Positions 21,883 through 33,743 of a stretch of DNA of 64,000 nt are shown here, one piece after another (positions within the stretch are counted from its first letter, which is position 1; the number at the start of each line of letters is the position of its first letter). The position numbers and the translations under genes were made by a program. The DNA is taken from positions 30,866,768 to 30,930,767 of the forward strand of contig NC_064831.1 of assembly GCF_024166365.1 (NCBI RefSeq), in the 5' to 3' direction. Source of the DNA: Elephas maximus indicus. Lineage: Eukaryota; Chordata; Mammalia; Proboscidea; Elephantidae. The notes beneath the pieces were generated by a model. The model worked only from the letters and a program-made list of their open reading frames with translations. It was not told the DNA's origin and did not search any database.

Positions 21883-22955
21883 ATCCAGCAAAATCTCTCA
21901 GGTAACGTGGTATTTTATGCTTGCCTTATTGCCCAGAGTTGCTCAACGACTGTTTTGCTCATACCTCCTGGGAAGACCTGGAGCCGTGAGTGATGCCTGA
22001 CTTTCTAATTGGTTAATGGAAGCCCAGCACTGAGGTGTGCGAATAAAACAGGTTTTTCCCTGTTTCTTTGGCTGAAACCAAGAGAGAACTTAGGCGTGTC
22101 TAGGCCTCTGAGTCACTGATGGGCTAGTTTCAGTCTTACGGCTTTCTGGGTTCTTCTGCCTCTTATTTTCTGGAGCCTGGCATGTTTGGGTGCTCCATAC
22201 ACTCTGTGGAATGGGTGAGCAGAAAAGGGAGTGACTGAGAGGAAGAGTGGATGAGTGGATAGATGGGCAGGTCAGGGCTGACCCACTTGAACCCCCGATC
22301 TTTCCTCTGCCTTGAACTTCCTAGAAGGAGGGGTGCGCCCCTGCACACCGACGCACTTTATCACAGTCTCTCTGGCTCTCAGCACTGGCAGGAGGCAACA
22401 GCAGGCTACAGGCTAAGCTAAGGTGGAAAAAAACCTAGAGCAGGTTTTTAGCACAAGTAAGGCTGGTTTGTTTCATAGCTGTGGGTTAAAAAGTGTTTTC
22501 GATATGAAGCCTCCTGGGAAAAGGACAACTAGCAAAATTTCCAAACCAGGTCCCAGATCCTGGGTGTCGTTGTAAACAAAGCTAGTTCAGTAGAAATCTA
22601 GGTAAGCACGTGGTCGGCACTCAAAGGAGCTGTCAATAGATATCAGGGGAACTCTAGTGTTCCAGCCTAGGAAACCCAGTTTCTTGAGATCTTGGGGCCT
22701 GGTCTAGAGTTTATTCACAGGTGAGAATGCAGATACAGCACCACGAGGAAGCTGGCCTCAGGCCACTGATTTGCTCTTGGGGAAATGGGGTACAGGGGAG
22801 AAACTGCTGGTCAGGGTTGACCACCACAGACTGGGGGCTCTGTTTTCCCTGCCAAGGGCTGGAGCCACAGGTGATGACAAAGTGGGTGTGGTGTGGGGTA
22901 CAGGGTCTCTAGAAGTGCCCACTAAGTACACCACTAAGCAGATCTTTACCCTCTC
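21883..22955. other. No gene or repeat recognised
   Basis: Unique-looking, moderate-GC sequence. Open frames on both strands overlap each other and show no domain. Confidence 0.5.
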
Positions 22956-22959
22956 TCTT

Positions 22960-23440
22960 GCTGCCATGTATTCCATGAATTACCCCTTTACTCCTTGAAC
23001 ATTCCCACCCCATTGTTTCTTCTCCCTCTGAACACCAACACATCCCAGTCTCCTTATCTTAACAGAAGGAGAAAGTCCGAAATTACTCATCGTGAACTAC
23101 CAGCACTGACGTTCCCTTTTACTACCAAAATGTGCGAAAACAACACCTGACTCAATGCTTCACCACTTCCTCCTCTCGTTCCTTAATCCCCTAGAATGTG
23201 ACATCCTCTGATCCCTCTCAACTGAAATTGCTACCAAAGTTCCCCATGACTTCTAATCCCCAAATCAGTTATCTTTGCTCCATTCTTATCCTTCTTGACT
23301 TTTTGGTAGCATTTGATACAGATGAGCACCGCCATCACTTGAAATTGTTTCCTTTCTTGACTTCAGGGGCATCTCAGTATCCTGAGATCTTTCTTTCTCC
23401 AACTCCTGGCTAATTTCTTACCCCTGCTGTCAGAATGCAG
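22960..23440 (+). mobile_element. L2/CR1-clade LINE ORF2 remnant
   Basis: The frame around 23198-23400 contains LILLDFLVAFDTDEHRHHL, comparable to the LDLSAAFDTVDH region of L2/CR1 reverse transcriptases. Flanking sequence ('caactgaaattgctaccaaa') also fits. It is heavily mutated. Confidence 0.5.
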
Positions 23441-23454
23441 CTGTCACTTAGCAG

Positions 23455-23765
23455 GAGAGTATAGCATGGTGGTTACTAGTCCGTGCTTTGCAGCGCTTAC
23501 CGCAGGGCCTGACACACTGTCCCACCACCATCAGGGGCCATGGAGAAGGTTCCAACTCATGGTGACCCCATGTTTGCAGAGTAGAACTGTGTTCCATAGG
23601 GTTTGCATGGTTGTGACCTTTTAGAAACAGATCTCCAGGTCTTTATTCTGAGGCACCTCTGGGTAGGTTTGAACTGCCAACCTTTTGGTTAGTAGCCCAG
23701 CACCTAACTGTTTGAGCCACACAGAGGCCCCTGGCACACTGCAAGCACTCAATAAATGTAGGCCT
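23455..23765 (+). mobile_element. MIR SINE split by AfroSINE
   Basis: The left part 'agtatagcatggtggttact' to 'gcctgacacactg' and the right part 'ggcacactgcaagcactcaataaatg' are MIR ends. The repeated G(A/G)CACACTG marks the AfroSINE insertion point. Confidence 0.75.
23533..23730 (-). mobile_element. AfroSINE, long subtype
   Basis: An antisense copy within MIR. The tail 'gttccaactcatggtgac' and head 'gtttgagccacacagaggc' are visible, with 9-base flanking duplication (one mismatch). Confidence 0.88.
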
Positions 23766-24125
23766 AAGAGAAAAGACCTTCTGCCCCTGCCCTCCTCAGT
23801 CGTCTCATCCCCTCCAAGGGTTCGCCATGATCAGCTGCGTGCCCCCAGCACTTGGCATACAGCTCTGCTGCAGCACGTCCCACATTGCACTGGAATCTGT
23901 GAGTGCAGGGACACCTGCCTCCTCCACTCGTCTGAGAACCCACGAGGGAGGGACTCCGTCTTTATCACTTTGTAGCCGCAGCGAGTAGCTCAGGGCAGGT
24001 TACTAGAGATTCTAAAGTTTTTGCGTGATTGTTTGTAGAACAAATGAAGGAGCTGAATGTGGGTAACATAAATGTCTATCTCCAGGATGATCTTGCTTTG
24101 AAAGCTTTAGATTTATGTTTCTAAC

Positions 24126-24301
24126 TGCCGGAAACCCTGGTGGCATAGTGGTTAAGTGGTACGGCTGCTAACCAAAGAGTCGGCAGTTCGAATCCACCAG
24201 GTGTTCCTTGGAAACTTTATGGGGCAGTTCTACCCTGTCCTATAGGGTCGCTATGAGTCGGAATCGACTCGACGGCACTGGATTTGGTTTGGTTTGGTTT
24301 T
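24126..24301 (+). mobile_element. AfroSINE with GGTTT end
   Basis: Well preserved short subtype; the 3' end is a small GGTTT array (24282-24300). Confidence 0.94.
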
Positions 24302-24513
24302 ACTGCCTGCTGGTGCAATGGTTAAGTGCTCAACTATTAACCAAAAGTTGGCAATTTGAACTCACCCAGCAGCTCAGCGAGAGAAAGACCTGACAATCTG
24401 CTCCCATAAAAGTTACAGCCTAGGAAACCCTATGGGGAAGTTCTACACTGTCCTGTGTCCTATGGAGTAGCCATGAGTCAGAATTAACTTGACAGCACAC
24501 AACTGCCTGCTGG
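24302..24513 (+). mobile_element. AfroSINE, long subtype, abutting the previous copy
   Basis: It begins where the previous copy ends and is bounded by ACTGCCTGCTGG at 24302-24313 and 24502-24513. The first bases of the head are missing. Confidence 0.9.
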
Positions 24514-24639
24514 ACATTTTCACAAAAAATCTCAGTTTAACTAAAAACCAAACTCTTGGTTTGGAACCATTGTCCTCCCAGAACGATATACAGCTACCCA
24601 ATCCTTAAAAGCCTTCTTTCCCTGCTCTTCCATCCAACC

Positions 24640-25425
24640 CATCTTTTCTATTCCTAGAACCCCATCCTGGCCAAGGCCTTCACACCCAGACTGATACAGT
24701 GGCCTCCTAACTGTTCTCATGTCCTGACTGATCCCGCTCTGACCCATCAGAGAACATTGCAGCCAAATCAGCCTTAAAGTGCCATTTTTGTTCTGTCACT
24801 TCTATATCCCCCATTAGTTACCAAGTACAGTTCAGACAGTAATAGAGTCAAGATAGGCCTCTGGCCTCCTTTTGCATCTTCCTCTTCCATTTCTCCCAAA
24901 ACAAAGAGCAGGTGACTTCTTTTCCCAAAGACACAGTGGGCATTCCCACCTTCGTGCCTTTTCTCTGGTCATTCCTTCTGATTGGAATATCCTCTCCCTA
25001 CCTTTCTCCCCTAGCATGGTCCTAGCTGTCATTCAGATTCAGGTCAGTGCCACCTTCTCCAGGCTGCCTTCCCCATAAACCATAGCTGGACATGATCCTC
25101 CTGTCCTCTGACCTCCTAAAACATTTAGTTTGACATAAATTAGTGTAGATACTGGAAACCCTGGTGGTGTAGTGGTTAAGTGCTATAGCTGCTAACCAAA
25201 GGCTGGCAGTTCAAATCCACCAGGAGCTCCTTGAAAACTCAGTGGGGCAGCTCTACTCTGTCCTATAGGGTCGCTATGAGTCAGAATCAATTCGACGGCA
25301 AAGAGTTTGGTTTTGGTTTCATATCACTTTGTGTCTTGTCCCTCCTTAGGGTATCCCACCCAGTGCCTCGCATACTCTAGGAGGTAAACATTTGTTTGCA
25401 CCATTGGGTGAACAAACTAGCATTT
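24640..25425 (+). mobile_element. L2 LINE 3' region split by AfroSINE
   Basis: 'cagtggcctcctaactgtt', 'gattggaatatcctctccc', and after the SINE 'cccagtgcctcgcatac', are in L2 order. Confidence 0.75.
25151..25319 (+). mobile_element. AfroSINE inside L2
   Basis: Complete short subtype, 'ggaaaccctggtggtgtag' to 'gagtttggttttggttt'. Confidence 0.93.
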
Positions 25426-25636
25426 TCATTTGCTTGTGATCAGAGTAGAACTTCACGATCACTTTATCAAAACTTTGCACCCAGAGACGTGTAATCCTCA
25501 CAGTTACCATTACCCGTTCGTTTCCAACCTAGATAAGTCTCTGATATTGGCCCCTCTGGAAAAAAGGATTCCACTACAGTGCATAAAAGCAGCTGTTTCT
25601 CAAACACGGGAGGTTCTGAGGGCCAGTGAAAGAAAG

Positions 25637-25845
25637 CTGTTGTTTTGTTGTGCACCCTCAAGTCGATTCCAACTCATAGAAACCCTACCTGACAGAGTAG
25701 AACTGCCCCATGGGGTTTTTCCTAGGCTGTAATCTTTACGGAGGTAGATCGCCAGGTCTTTTCTCCTGAGGAGCAGCTGATGGGTTCGAACTGCTGATCT
25801 TTCAGTTATCAGCCAAGCACTTAACCATTGTACATACCGGTTCCT
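25637..25845 (-). mobile_element. AfroSINE, long subtype
   Basis: TGAAAGAAAG is duplicated at 25627-25636 and 25846-25855. The tail begins 'ctgttgttttgttgtgcac'. Confidence 0.92.
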
Positions 25846-26202
25846 TGAAAGAAAGAGCAGGGACATTTCATGGGAATAGTGTACCAGGTGAGGCCTGTTT
25901 GAAAAGTTTTCTTGAGATCTAGGATTTAAACTTATAGCACATCTCAGATTCACCAATCAGGTCTTGGGTCCCAAGCAGGGTCAACCTGGTACCATAATTA
26001 GGGGTTCCTCCTTCCTTTCCTGTCAATTCCCTTGTTTCCCTTGCTTTTACGCAGCCTCCCAACCTATCCCATATGCACTTCTTCAGTCTTAGTTTCAGAA
26101 CTTAATATTTCCTTAGTGTATAAGGTAGAAACAGGAAGAGCGGTAGACATTTTGCTAGTAAGAGGCGCTGTTCTTGAAGCTCTATAATCTGACATTATCC
26201 AG

Positions 26203-26337
26203 CTCTTGGCTGCAAACCAAAAGGTTGGCAGTTCAAATCTACCAGCTGCTCCTTGGAAACTCCATGGGGCAGTTCTACTCTGTTCTATGGGTCACGACGA
26301 GTCAGAATTGACTTCAGAGCAACAGGTTAGGTTTGGT
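26203..26337 (+). mobile_element. AfroSINE, 5'-truncated
   Basis: Starts inside the tRNA-like region at 'gctcttggctgcaaacc' and runs to 'gcaacaggttaggtttgg'. Confidence 0.9.
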
Positions 26338-26375
26338 AGGTCCAGTCCTAGCTTCTAGGGATCACTTGGGGTATT

Positions 26376-26584
26376 TTGTGTGAACCCCTAACCAGTTGCC
26401 GCCTAGTCAGTTCTGACTCTGTGACCCTGTGTGTGTCAGAGTAAAACTGTACTCCATAGCATTTTCAAAAGCTTATTTTAAGGAAGTAGATCGCCAGGCC
26501 TTTCTTTCGGGGTGCCCCTGGTAGACTCAGTCTTCCAACTTTTGGGTTAGTAGCAGTTAACCACTGGCACTACCCAAGGGCTCC
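26376..26584 (-). mobile_element. AfroSINE, long subtype, diverged
   Basis: 'tagtcagttctgactctg' and 'gatcgccaggcctttcttt' identify it. The A and B boxes are mutated. Confidence 0.85.
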
Positions 26585-26774
26585 TATTTAGCAGATATTA
26601 TAATTTAGCAGAAGGCCCTGGCTAATTCAGAGTAGCTCCGGGGGATCTCTAGGAGACAGCAAGACTTGAACTAGCCTGTGTTTAGTGGGGTTTTATAGAT
26701 AGTAATTAAACACTCATTAAAAAAACCATTATTAAATGGTTAAACACCTGTACCTGTGACTGAGCCCTGCAGAG

Positions 26775-26925
26775 TGTCGTCTGAAGACTGGCAGCATCAG
26801 CATCATCTGGAAGGTTTTGGAAATGCAGAACCTCAGGCCCCACTTCAGAAATACCCAATCAGAATCTGCATTTTAGCTTGATTCTCTGTAATGATTTGTG
26901 TGCAAGTCAAAGCTTAAGAAATGCT
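26775..26925 (+). mobile_element. MER20-type hAT-Charlie element
   Basis: 'gcagcatcagcatcatctgg', 'gaaatgcagaacctcaggcc' and 'aatcagaatctgcatttta' are in MER20 order. Confidence 0.7.
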
Positions 26926-26967
26926 CCCATAAACAGTCCATATTGGTCTCTTATATTCCAAACCAAT

Positions 26968-27115
26968 GGAAATGGGGACCCCAAGGCCGAGAAAGGGAGA
27001 GTGTTGATACCTGGTGGGGTCGGCAACCAATGTCACAAAGCAATATGTGTATTGTTTAATGAGAAACTAATTTGCTCTAAACCGTAGCCTGAAGCACCAA
27101 AAAAGAAAAGAAAAG
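26968..27115 (+). mobile_element. L1 3' UTR fragment
   Basis: 'gggaccccaaggccgagaa', 'caaccaatgtcacaaagc' and 'taatgagaaactaatttgc' match the L1 3' UTRs near 19.8 and 41.5 kb. A mixed A-rich end follows. Confidence 0.85.
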
Positions 27116-27629
27116 TTAAATGCAAAAAACAAAAACCCTAAGGAAATTGAATTACGGATTTTAGTTAAGAAGAAGAAAAAAAAAAATAGAACTAAATAAA
27201 TGGAAAAAATACTCAAAAAAAAAAAACAAAAACCCCACGAGCCTGTGTTATAAAGCCCATTGGCAGCCTACCACTCTACAGGGGCCTGCCTTCTCAAAAG
27301 TGAAACAGCGGGAGACACACGCGGAGTGGACGTGTCCCTATCTGACTCCGCCCAGCTTCCGCGTGGTCATTCCCCTGCCTGGCTCAAATCAAGGGACAGT
27401 TGTGGTTTGAGAGGCTGCTGGGATGGAGGCTGTGGGGATGTGCGGTGTGGAGTGGAGGGGTAGTCAGGAGAGGCAAGGCCAGTTCTCCCCACAGCTGTGC
27501 CCAGCGTCTACGAGATAACTCCTTCAGCGCCCACTGGGCCTGTCAGGAGCAGGCAGACCAGGAAGTCTCGGCAGTGAGGGGCTCTGGGTGTTTTCTGAAG
27601 GACTATCAGCCTGGCTTGTTGAAGAGAAA
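27116..27629. other. Unassigned, partly GC-rich
   Basis: A-rich to 27240, then moderately GC-rich with a few CpGs near 27310-27370. It is too short and CpG-poor for a confident CpG island. No gene is recognised. Confidence 0.5.
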
Positions 27630-28120
27630 GGCTGCCCCAAGCCTGGAAACAACCCCAATGTCCACCACCAGATGGGTGGATAAACACACTGTGGTTATCC
27701 TTACTGTGGAATATTACTCGATAATAAAACGAATGACCTATTGACACAGCTGCAACTTAGATAAACCTCAAAATAATTATTGTGAGTGACAGCAGCCAGA
27801 CAAAAAAAGAGTACAGCCGCATTTATATAAAATTCTAGAAAATGCAAACTAATCTATGGTGACAGAAAGCAGATCAGTGGTTCTTGGAATGGCAGGGGGC
27901 AGGGTTGGGGGGCAGGAAAGTGGGATGGGGAGTGGGCAGGGGCAGGACGGAAGTATTACGAAGGGGCTCGAGGAAACTTTTATGGGTAATGGGTATGTTC
28001 ACTGTTTTGATTCTGATGGTGGTTTCATGGGTATATAGATATGTCAAAATCTGTCGAATTGCTCACTTTAAAATGCTCAGCTTAATGAACATCAGTATCA
28101 CCTTGATAAAGCCGTTTGAC
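27630..28120 (+). mobile_element. Ancient L1M 3' end
   Basis: 'aacaaccccaatgtccacc', 'actgtggaatattactcg', 'gattctgatggtggtttcat' and 'accttgataaagccgttt' follow the eutherian L1M 3' end. Confidence 0.75.
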
Positions 28121-28750
28121 AGATAGAGGTAGGGAGACAGAGAAAGGCTGCTGGTCAGAGCAACGAAGAGCCAGGAAAGAACAATGAGGACAGAATAGGA
28201 GAGAGAAGCCTGAAGCCAGGGTGAGGCAGAAACTAGAGATAAGGCAAACACCACACCCTGGCACCCTTTTGGCCTCCTCACTGCAGGAAGGCAGGCTGCT
28301 TTGTTAGGGTCCCGCCCTGGGCGTGTGGGCTGGAGAGGAACTCTCCTGGGAGCAACCACGCCTGGATTCATCTCTGGTACAAAGGATCCTTTCCAGTACC
28401 AGTGGCAGGCTGGCTCCAGGAACTTACACTTTCTGTAATGGAGGGAATCCACACTCCCAAACTGGCTCTGAAATGGATCTTGCTCATCAGAGAAGAAAGG
28501 GATGTTGGGGGCCTGCCCATCTGAGCCATGCCTGGCTCTGTCCTCTCTAAGCCAAAGTCGGGTGGCTTTCTGGTTGAAGAGTGTGGCCTCATGACACTTG
28601 GCACTGCGTGTGGGTGGGGTGGGGGGGCAGGGTAGCCTGGGTTTGGGGACCTTCCTCAGCTTGTAGTGTGATGATCATGTGGTAAGCAGGCCTGCCTCCA
28701 ATCTTTCCAACCCTGAAGTTTACCCTAGGTATTAAGTGGCTTATGATAAC
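28121..28750. other. No gene recognised
   Basis: Unassigned; a G-rich run lies at about 28605-28650. A 129-codon minus-strand frame (28452-28063) overlaps the L1M end and has no domain. Confidence 0.5.
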
Positions 28751-28751
28751 T

Positions 28752-29180
28752 GTTAAGGATTGAATTGTGTCTCCCTCCCCACCCCCCCCCCCCAAAAATA
28801 TGTATTGAAAGCCCTGGCCCCTATACCTGTGAATGTGATCCTGTTTGGAAATAGGGTTTTCTTTGCTATATTAATTAGGCCATAGCTGAGTAGGGTGGGT
28901 CCTGAACCTAATCACTTCTGACTTGTAAAAAGAGCAGATTAGAGGTAGACATACATGGAGGGAGACAGGCCACATGTGAGGACCTGTCTACAACCGAAGG
29001 AATGCCAAGGAGTGCTGCAGACACCAGAAACTAGGAAAGAGGCTCACAGAGGGAATCGACACAGTAGAGACCCTGATTTGGACTTTTAACCTCCAGAACT
29101 GTGAGAAAAAAAATTTCTGTTCTTTAAAGCCGCCCACTTGTGGTATTTGTGCTCCAGCAACAGTAGGAAGCTAAGACAGA
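28752..29180 (+). mobile_element. MLT1-like LTR (ERVL-MaLR)
   Basis: 'aaggattgaattgtgtctcc', 'atacctgtgaatgtgatcc', 'ttaacctccagaactgtgag' and a terminal 'ggaagctaagaca' follow MLT1 LTRs. A C tract of about 14 bases interrupts the 5' part. No internal genes. Confidence 0.75.
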
Positions 29181-29494
29181 GACCACGTTCATGGTCAATA
29201 ACTACCACTTACTGCGTGACCACTGATTATATGGCATGGTTTATAAAGGGCAGTCCTGACAAAGCCCCTTCCAGTTGGACTTTAGCCAGCTGCACAAGCT
29301 GACTGTCTTTGCTTGTCACTCTGCCAACTAAGCAGCAGTAGCAGTTTCCTCCAGAGCAAGAAGCCTGCGGGAGACCTGCATTTATTTTCGGTGACCCTGC
29401 AGTGGCCTTCCTGCTAAACAGGGGAAAGACTGACCACATGTGGCATCGTGGGGACTTACACAGCCTGCGTGAAGGCAGACTCCAACTCTGGCTT
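29181..29494. other. No gene or repeat recognised
   Basis: Unassigned sequence without a convincing frame. Confidence 0.5.
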
Positions 29495-30444
29495 CATATT
29501 TCAAAAATGAAGGTATAACTTACATACAGTAAAATTACCCTAAGTGTATAGTTCAATGAGTTTTGACAAACATGTACACTTGGTTACCACTACCACAATT
29601 AAGATATAAAACAGCTGCATCACTCCCCAAATTTCCCCTTCTTGCTGTGTAGGCAACCCCTCTTCCCAGCCCCCGGAAACCATCGATATGTGTTCTGTCC
29701 CTAAAATGTTGCCTTTGCAAGAATATCATATAAATGGAAACTTACAGCATGTAGACTTTGAGTCTGGCTTTTCTTTACTTTAGCAGAACGTTTTTTGAAG
29801 TTTATCCATGTTGTAACATGTGTCAGCAGTTCATTCATTTTTATTGGCAATTAGTAGTGGTGCAGTGGTTAAGAGCTAGGCTGCTAACCAAAAGGTCAGC
29901 AGTTCTAGTCCACCAGCTGCTCCTTGGAAACTCTATGGGCAGTTCTGCTCTGTCCTATAGAGTCGCTGTGAGTTAGAATCAACTCGACAGCAACAGGTTA
30001 TTCTACTGTGTAGAGGTACTACCGTTTGTTTATCCACTCCCCAGATGAAGGATGTTTGAGTTGTTTCCAGTTTTGAGCAATTATGAATAAAGCCACCATA
30101 AAAATCCACATAAAGGTTGGTATGTCAACATAAGTTTTCCTTTCACTTAGCTGTGGGATTGCTGGGTCCTATGTTTAACTTCATAAGAGACTGCCGGACT
30201 GTTTTTCAAAGCAGATGCACCATTTTACCTTCCCGCCAGCAGCATACGAAAGTTCCAGTTGCTCTACGTCCTTATCAGCGCTTGGTATTGTTAGTTTTTA
30301 AGTCATTCTAACAGGTGTGTAGTGGTCTCGCTGTGGTTTCATTTTCATTTTCCTAATGACAAAATGACGTCAAATACCTTTCCGTGTACTTATTTGCTAT
30401 TCATATATCTTCTCAGGTGATGTGTCTGTTCAGATGTTTTGCTC
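29495..30444 (-). mobile_element. Ancient L1M ORF2 end, split by AfroSINE
   Basis: In antisense: 'gtttatccatgttgtaacatg', then 'gggattgctgggtcctatg', 'agactgccggactgtttttc' and 'taacaggtgtgtagtggtc' follow the ORF2 C-terminal region of eutherian L1. Frames are destroyed. Confidence 0.75.
29850..30000 (+). mobile_element. AfroSINE inside L1M
   Basis: 'agtagtggtgcagtggttaa' to 'aactcgacagcaacaggtt'; the first bases of the head are missing. Confidence 0.92.
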
Positions 30445-30837
30445 TAGTTTCGTTTTCAGTAGCTGGGGTTGAGCAGCTATTCTTCATGCAACATGACAGT
30501 TTCTCTTGGACCTGCCTGCACCAGCTGTTTGAGTAACTCACAATAAAACAATGCACACCGAGAAATAACCAAATCGGTGGGCTAGGGGTGCCGATAATAA
30601 AGCCCAGCACGATGCTACCGAAAAAGAGTTTAATTATAATGTGGAAAGGCAGCCTGAATGCTTTCTCAAATGAATTTACACAGCAAAGGAGAAGGAAGCC
30701 CTGGTTCTATGACAGGAGGAGCAAAGCTATGCTACGTGTAGCATGTAGAAGATGGGAAACATTCCACTGTTCTAGAAGGTAACTCAGCAAGGTGCCCTTT
30801 CCTTGTGTCCTCCAGAGGAGGCAAAGTGATAAATATG
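30445..30837. other. No gene or repeat recognised
   Basis: A minus-strand frame at 30610-30413 reads partly hydrophobic (FIIGTPSPPIWLFLGVHCFIV) but extends into the L1M fragment, has no family I know, and is not supported as a gene. Confidence 0.45.
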
Positions 30838-31048
30838 AGGGTTTCGTGTACAAATGTTAAGCGCTCAGCTACTCACCAAAAGGTTGGTGGTTCAAATCCA
30901 CTCAGTGCCACTGCAGATGAAAGGCCTGGTGATATACTTCCCTAAGACTTTAGCCACGGAAGGCCCTATGGCGTACAGTTCTACTCTGACATACGTGGGG
31001 TTGCCATGAGCTGGAATCTACTTGGTGGCAACAGGTTTTTGTTTTTCA
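30838..31048 (+). mobile_element. AfroSINE, long subtype
   Basis: 'gtacaaatgttaagcgctc', 'gttcaaatccactcagtgc' and 'gctggaatctacttggtgg' are in order. Confidence 0.9.
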
Positions 31049-31762
31049 GTATTATAAATACAAACATGGGACTGTGCAAATATGACACTGTGGCCAGAAA
31101 ATGACTTTGTGCTTCATTGTATTTAGCTTTTGTCCAGGTTCCTAAAGAATGTGGTGACTTCCAGCTTTCTAAGAGCTGTCTTCTCCTCTACAGGTGTGAG
31201 GTGACTGGTTTTTCTTCTCTATGCCGATGAAGCAGAGGCATCCCAATGACAGCTGCTCATTCACCTTTTAACCTAGATTGGTCAAGAAGCATTCGCAGCG
31301 CTGTTAGATGCCATGAGCAGAGCTAAGGGCTCAGTATGCGAGGTGTTGACCAGACACGCCCCGCCAGGTGGGTCATTTCACTGCAGCCCTGTGCTGCCCT
31401 GCCCTGCCCTCCTTTCTGGGCCTTCAGCCTGCACAGACCCTCCGCGTGCTGGAGGGAGAAGGAATAAACCGTGGAAAACCTGCTATCCAGCTGAAGGCTT
31501 GCACTTAAGCATAGATTTAATTTACAGGAGGAAGAAAGGCTAGGGTGAAGATTGGAAGCCTTGCACACACTTACATATTCCAGACGGTCACCTCAAAGAG
31601 AAAGTGAATCTGAGACACAGCCAGTTCAGCAATAGGGCCAAGATATAATTCAAGAGAGTTCTTCCATAAGCACCTGACAGAAATGTAGCCATGTGGCGCC
31701 TACGCGCTGTCTTCAGATGCCCAGCTGCAAAGAGATACTGTGCCCCTGACCTGCAGGGCCAA
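31049..31762. other. No gene or repeat recognised
   Basis: Unassigned, unique-looking sequence. The GCCCT repeats at about 31390-31410 are too few to be a microsatellite. Confidence 0.5.
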
Positions 31763-31918
31763 ACAAAAAAAAAAAACCAAACTCATTGTCCTCTAGTCAA
31801 TTCTGACTCACAGCGACCCTATAGGACAGAGTAGAACTGCCCCATAGGGCTTCCAAGGAGTGGGCTGGTGGATTTGAACTGCTGATCTTTTGGTTAGTAG
31901 CCGAGCTGTTAACACTGG
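31763..31918 (-). mobile_element. AfroSINE
   Basis: Short subtype with an A tract of about a dozen bases at its 3' end. The 5' end is truncated at 'gagctgttaaca'. Confidence 0.92.
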
Positions 31919-32437
31919 GTCTGTGAGTTCACACTTTGGCTACCCCACTCCCACACAACTTGTCCAACAGTGAAGATAAGGTTTAGGCGTCCTGAGAATG
32001 CCAAAGGCCAACTCGCCCGGATAGAAATCTTGAAATGGTTCTATTACCATGGGTCTCCCTGAGAGCTCTTTGGAAAACAATCAGCCGTTTAAGCAACTGG
32101 CCTCCAGGCCAGATCCAGCCGGCCTTGAGGAGGTACCTCCTTTGTTTTCCTCTGGAGGGTTGTCAGCTAAAGTGCTTAGGGGTCGGGACCTGGGCCGGAA
32201 ATTGCTTTCAAGCTCCTGGTCCTATTCTGAGGATTTATAGAGATTTTTATTTGCAGGCTTAGAGATGTTCTTGTTTCAAATATTTCTCTTTGCTCAGTGA
32301 AACATTTTCCCTCTCATTCTTTCCATAAACTCACATGAAAGAACTATTCCTTCCCTCTCTGGCTCCAAGGGCATTAGAGGTCAAGCGTGGTTCTATTCTT
32401 CCGGGTAAAGGAATAGGCACACACTCCCTTTGACTAT
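31919..32437. other. No gene or repeat recognised
   Basis: Unassigned. A 'ctggcctccaggccag' palindrome at about 32097-32112 is noted but unexplained. Confidence 0.5.
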
Positions 32438-32592
32438 GGGGCCCTGGTGGTGCAGTGGCTAAGCATTTGGCTGCTAACCAAAAGGTCAGCAGTTTGAATT
32501 CACCAGCCGCTCCTTGGAAAAACCTATGGGGCAGTTCTAGTCTGGCCTGTAGTGTCGCTATGAGTTGAAATTGACTTGACAGCAGTGGGTCC
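32438..32592 (+). mobile_element. AfroSINE
   Basis: 'gggccctggtggtgcagtg' to 'gacttgacagcagtgggt'. TCCCTTTGACT on the left and TCCCTTTAACT on the right form the target duplication. Confidence 0.92.
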
Positions 32593-32599
32593 CTTTAAC

Positions 32600-33546
32600 T
32601 GGTTGGTGGTTTGGCCCAGGCACTGGGTGTGACTGGGCAAGTCCGCCCCCAACCCAGGGCATCACCTGTGATTCCTGTTTCACTGGAGAAAGAAGTCTAC
32701 TGGAAGGGGATGGGCCAGAGGTTTGTTCCTGAAGAGGCCTGGTCTTTACAATGCAGAACCTTCCGTCTTCAAAACTTTGAGCCCCTATTATGCCCTCTAG
32801 GGTCTCAAGCAGACTCACCTGGTCAGAGAATTTTTAGAAACCTATTACACTGTTGACAGCTTCAAGCTCCAGCTATTCATTTTTCAATGTTGTGTAGGCA
32901 CTGCTGAAACATACAAGTTTTGTTCATTGATTTCTATAAGCACTTTGTGTGGTATATTTGCCATTGTTATAAATCACTTAGATGCCTAATTGGTGTATTC
33001 AATTCTTGTGCACACCCTGCAGAGCCCAAGGATCCCGAAGAAGTGATTGTTATACATACTCGGTTTATACGTGCCCTGGCTCTGTGCTCTCACTCTGCCT
33101 TCAGATGTGACCCCAAGGGGAGGCTTTGCAGCTGGTTGGTTTTCTCCTTGAACTGGACATAGGTGGGAGGCTGCTTTTTTCTTTCTGCGTACAAAGAACT
33201 CTTATTCTCTGATGAGAACACAGAGCTAAATATTTAATTGGGAGAATGAGCACCAGGAACACGTAAGGAACTTCATGGGAAAAGAAAAGGGAAAATTAAG
33301 AGTGAAGAAGGCCTCTTTACACAGAATGATTCTTGCTGTTGGAAGAAAAGTAATCAGATTTTTGAAAAGCAGAATGGAGAAAATAAAAAATCACCCATAA
33401 TCCCACAACTCTGAGTTTATGACTGTACTGGGTTCTGGGTTTTAACACTTTGATGTATGCTCTTCCTGGGTTTTTCAATTCATATATGTGTGTGTTTACT
33501 TTTTTTTTTTCTCCAAAAAATGGCATAGCGTGACCTAAAGCGCAGT
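32600..33546. other. No gene recognised
   Basis: Unassigned sequence. A stretch at 33380-33540 ('atcacccataatcccacaac') resembles an old L1/L2-like 3' region but is too worn to name. Confidence 0.5.
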
Positions 33547-33548
33547 TA

Positions 33549-33710
33549 TGGAGCCCTGGTGGCGCAGTGGTTAAGAGCTCAGGCTGCTAACCAAAAGGTC
33601 CGCAGTTCAAATCTACCAGCTGCTCCTTGGACACCCTATGGGGCAGTTCTACTCTGTCCTATAGAATCTCTATTAGTCGAAATTGACTTGATGGCACATA
33701 ACAACAACCA
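33549..33710 (+). mobile_element. AfroSINE with AACAACAAC end
   Basis: Complete; it keeps the 'cataacaacaacc' end shared with the RTE 3' terminus, whereas most copies here end in GGTTTGG. Confidence 0.93.
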
Positions 33711-33743
33711 AGCACATTTAAAAAATATACTGTGCATGCTCTG

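Noticed and set aside
27290-27560. Possible CpG island or promoter
   Set aside because: Few CpGs, short length and no adjacent exon.
30413-30610. Hydrophobic minus-strand frame as a membrane protein exon
   Set aside because: It runs into an ancient L1 fragment, shows no splice signals, and matches no family I know.
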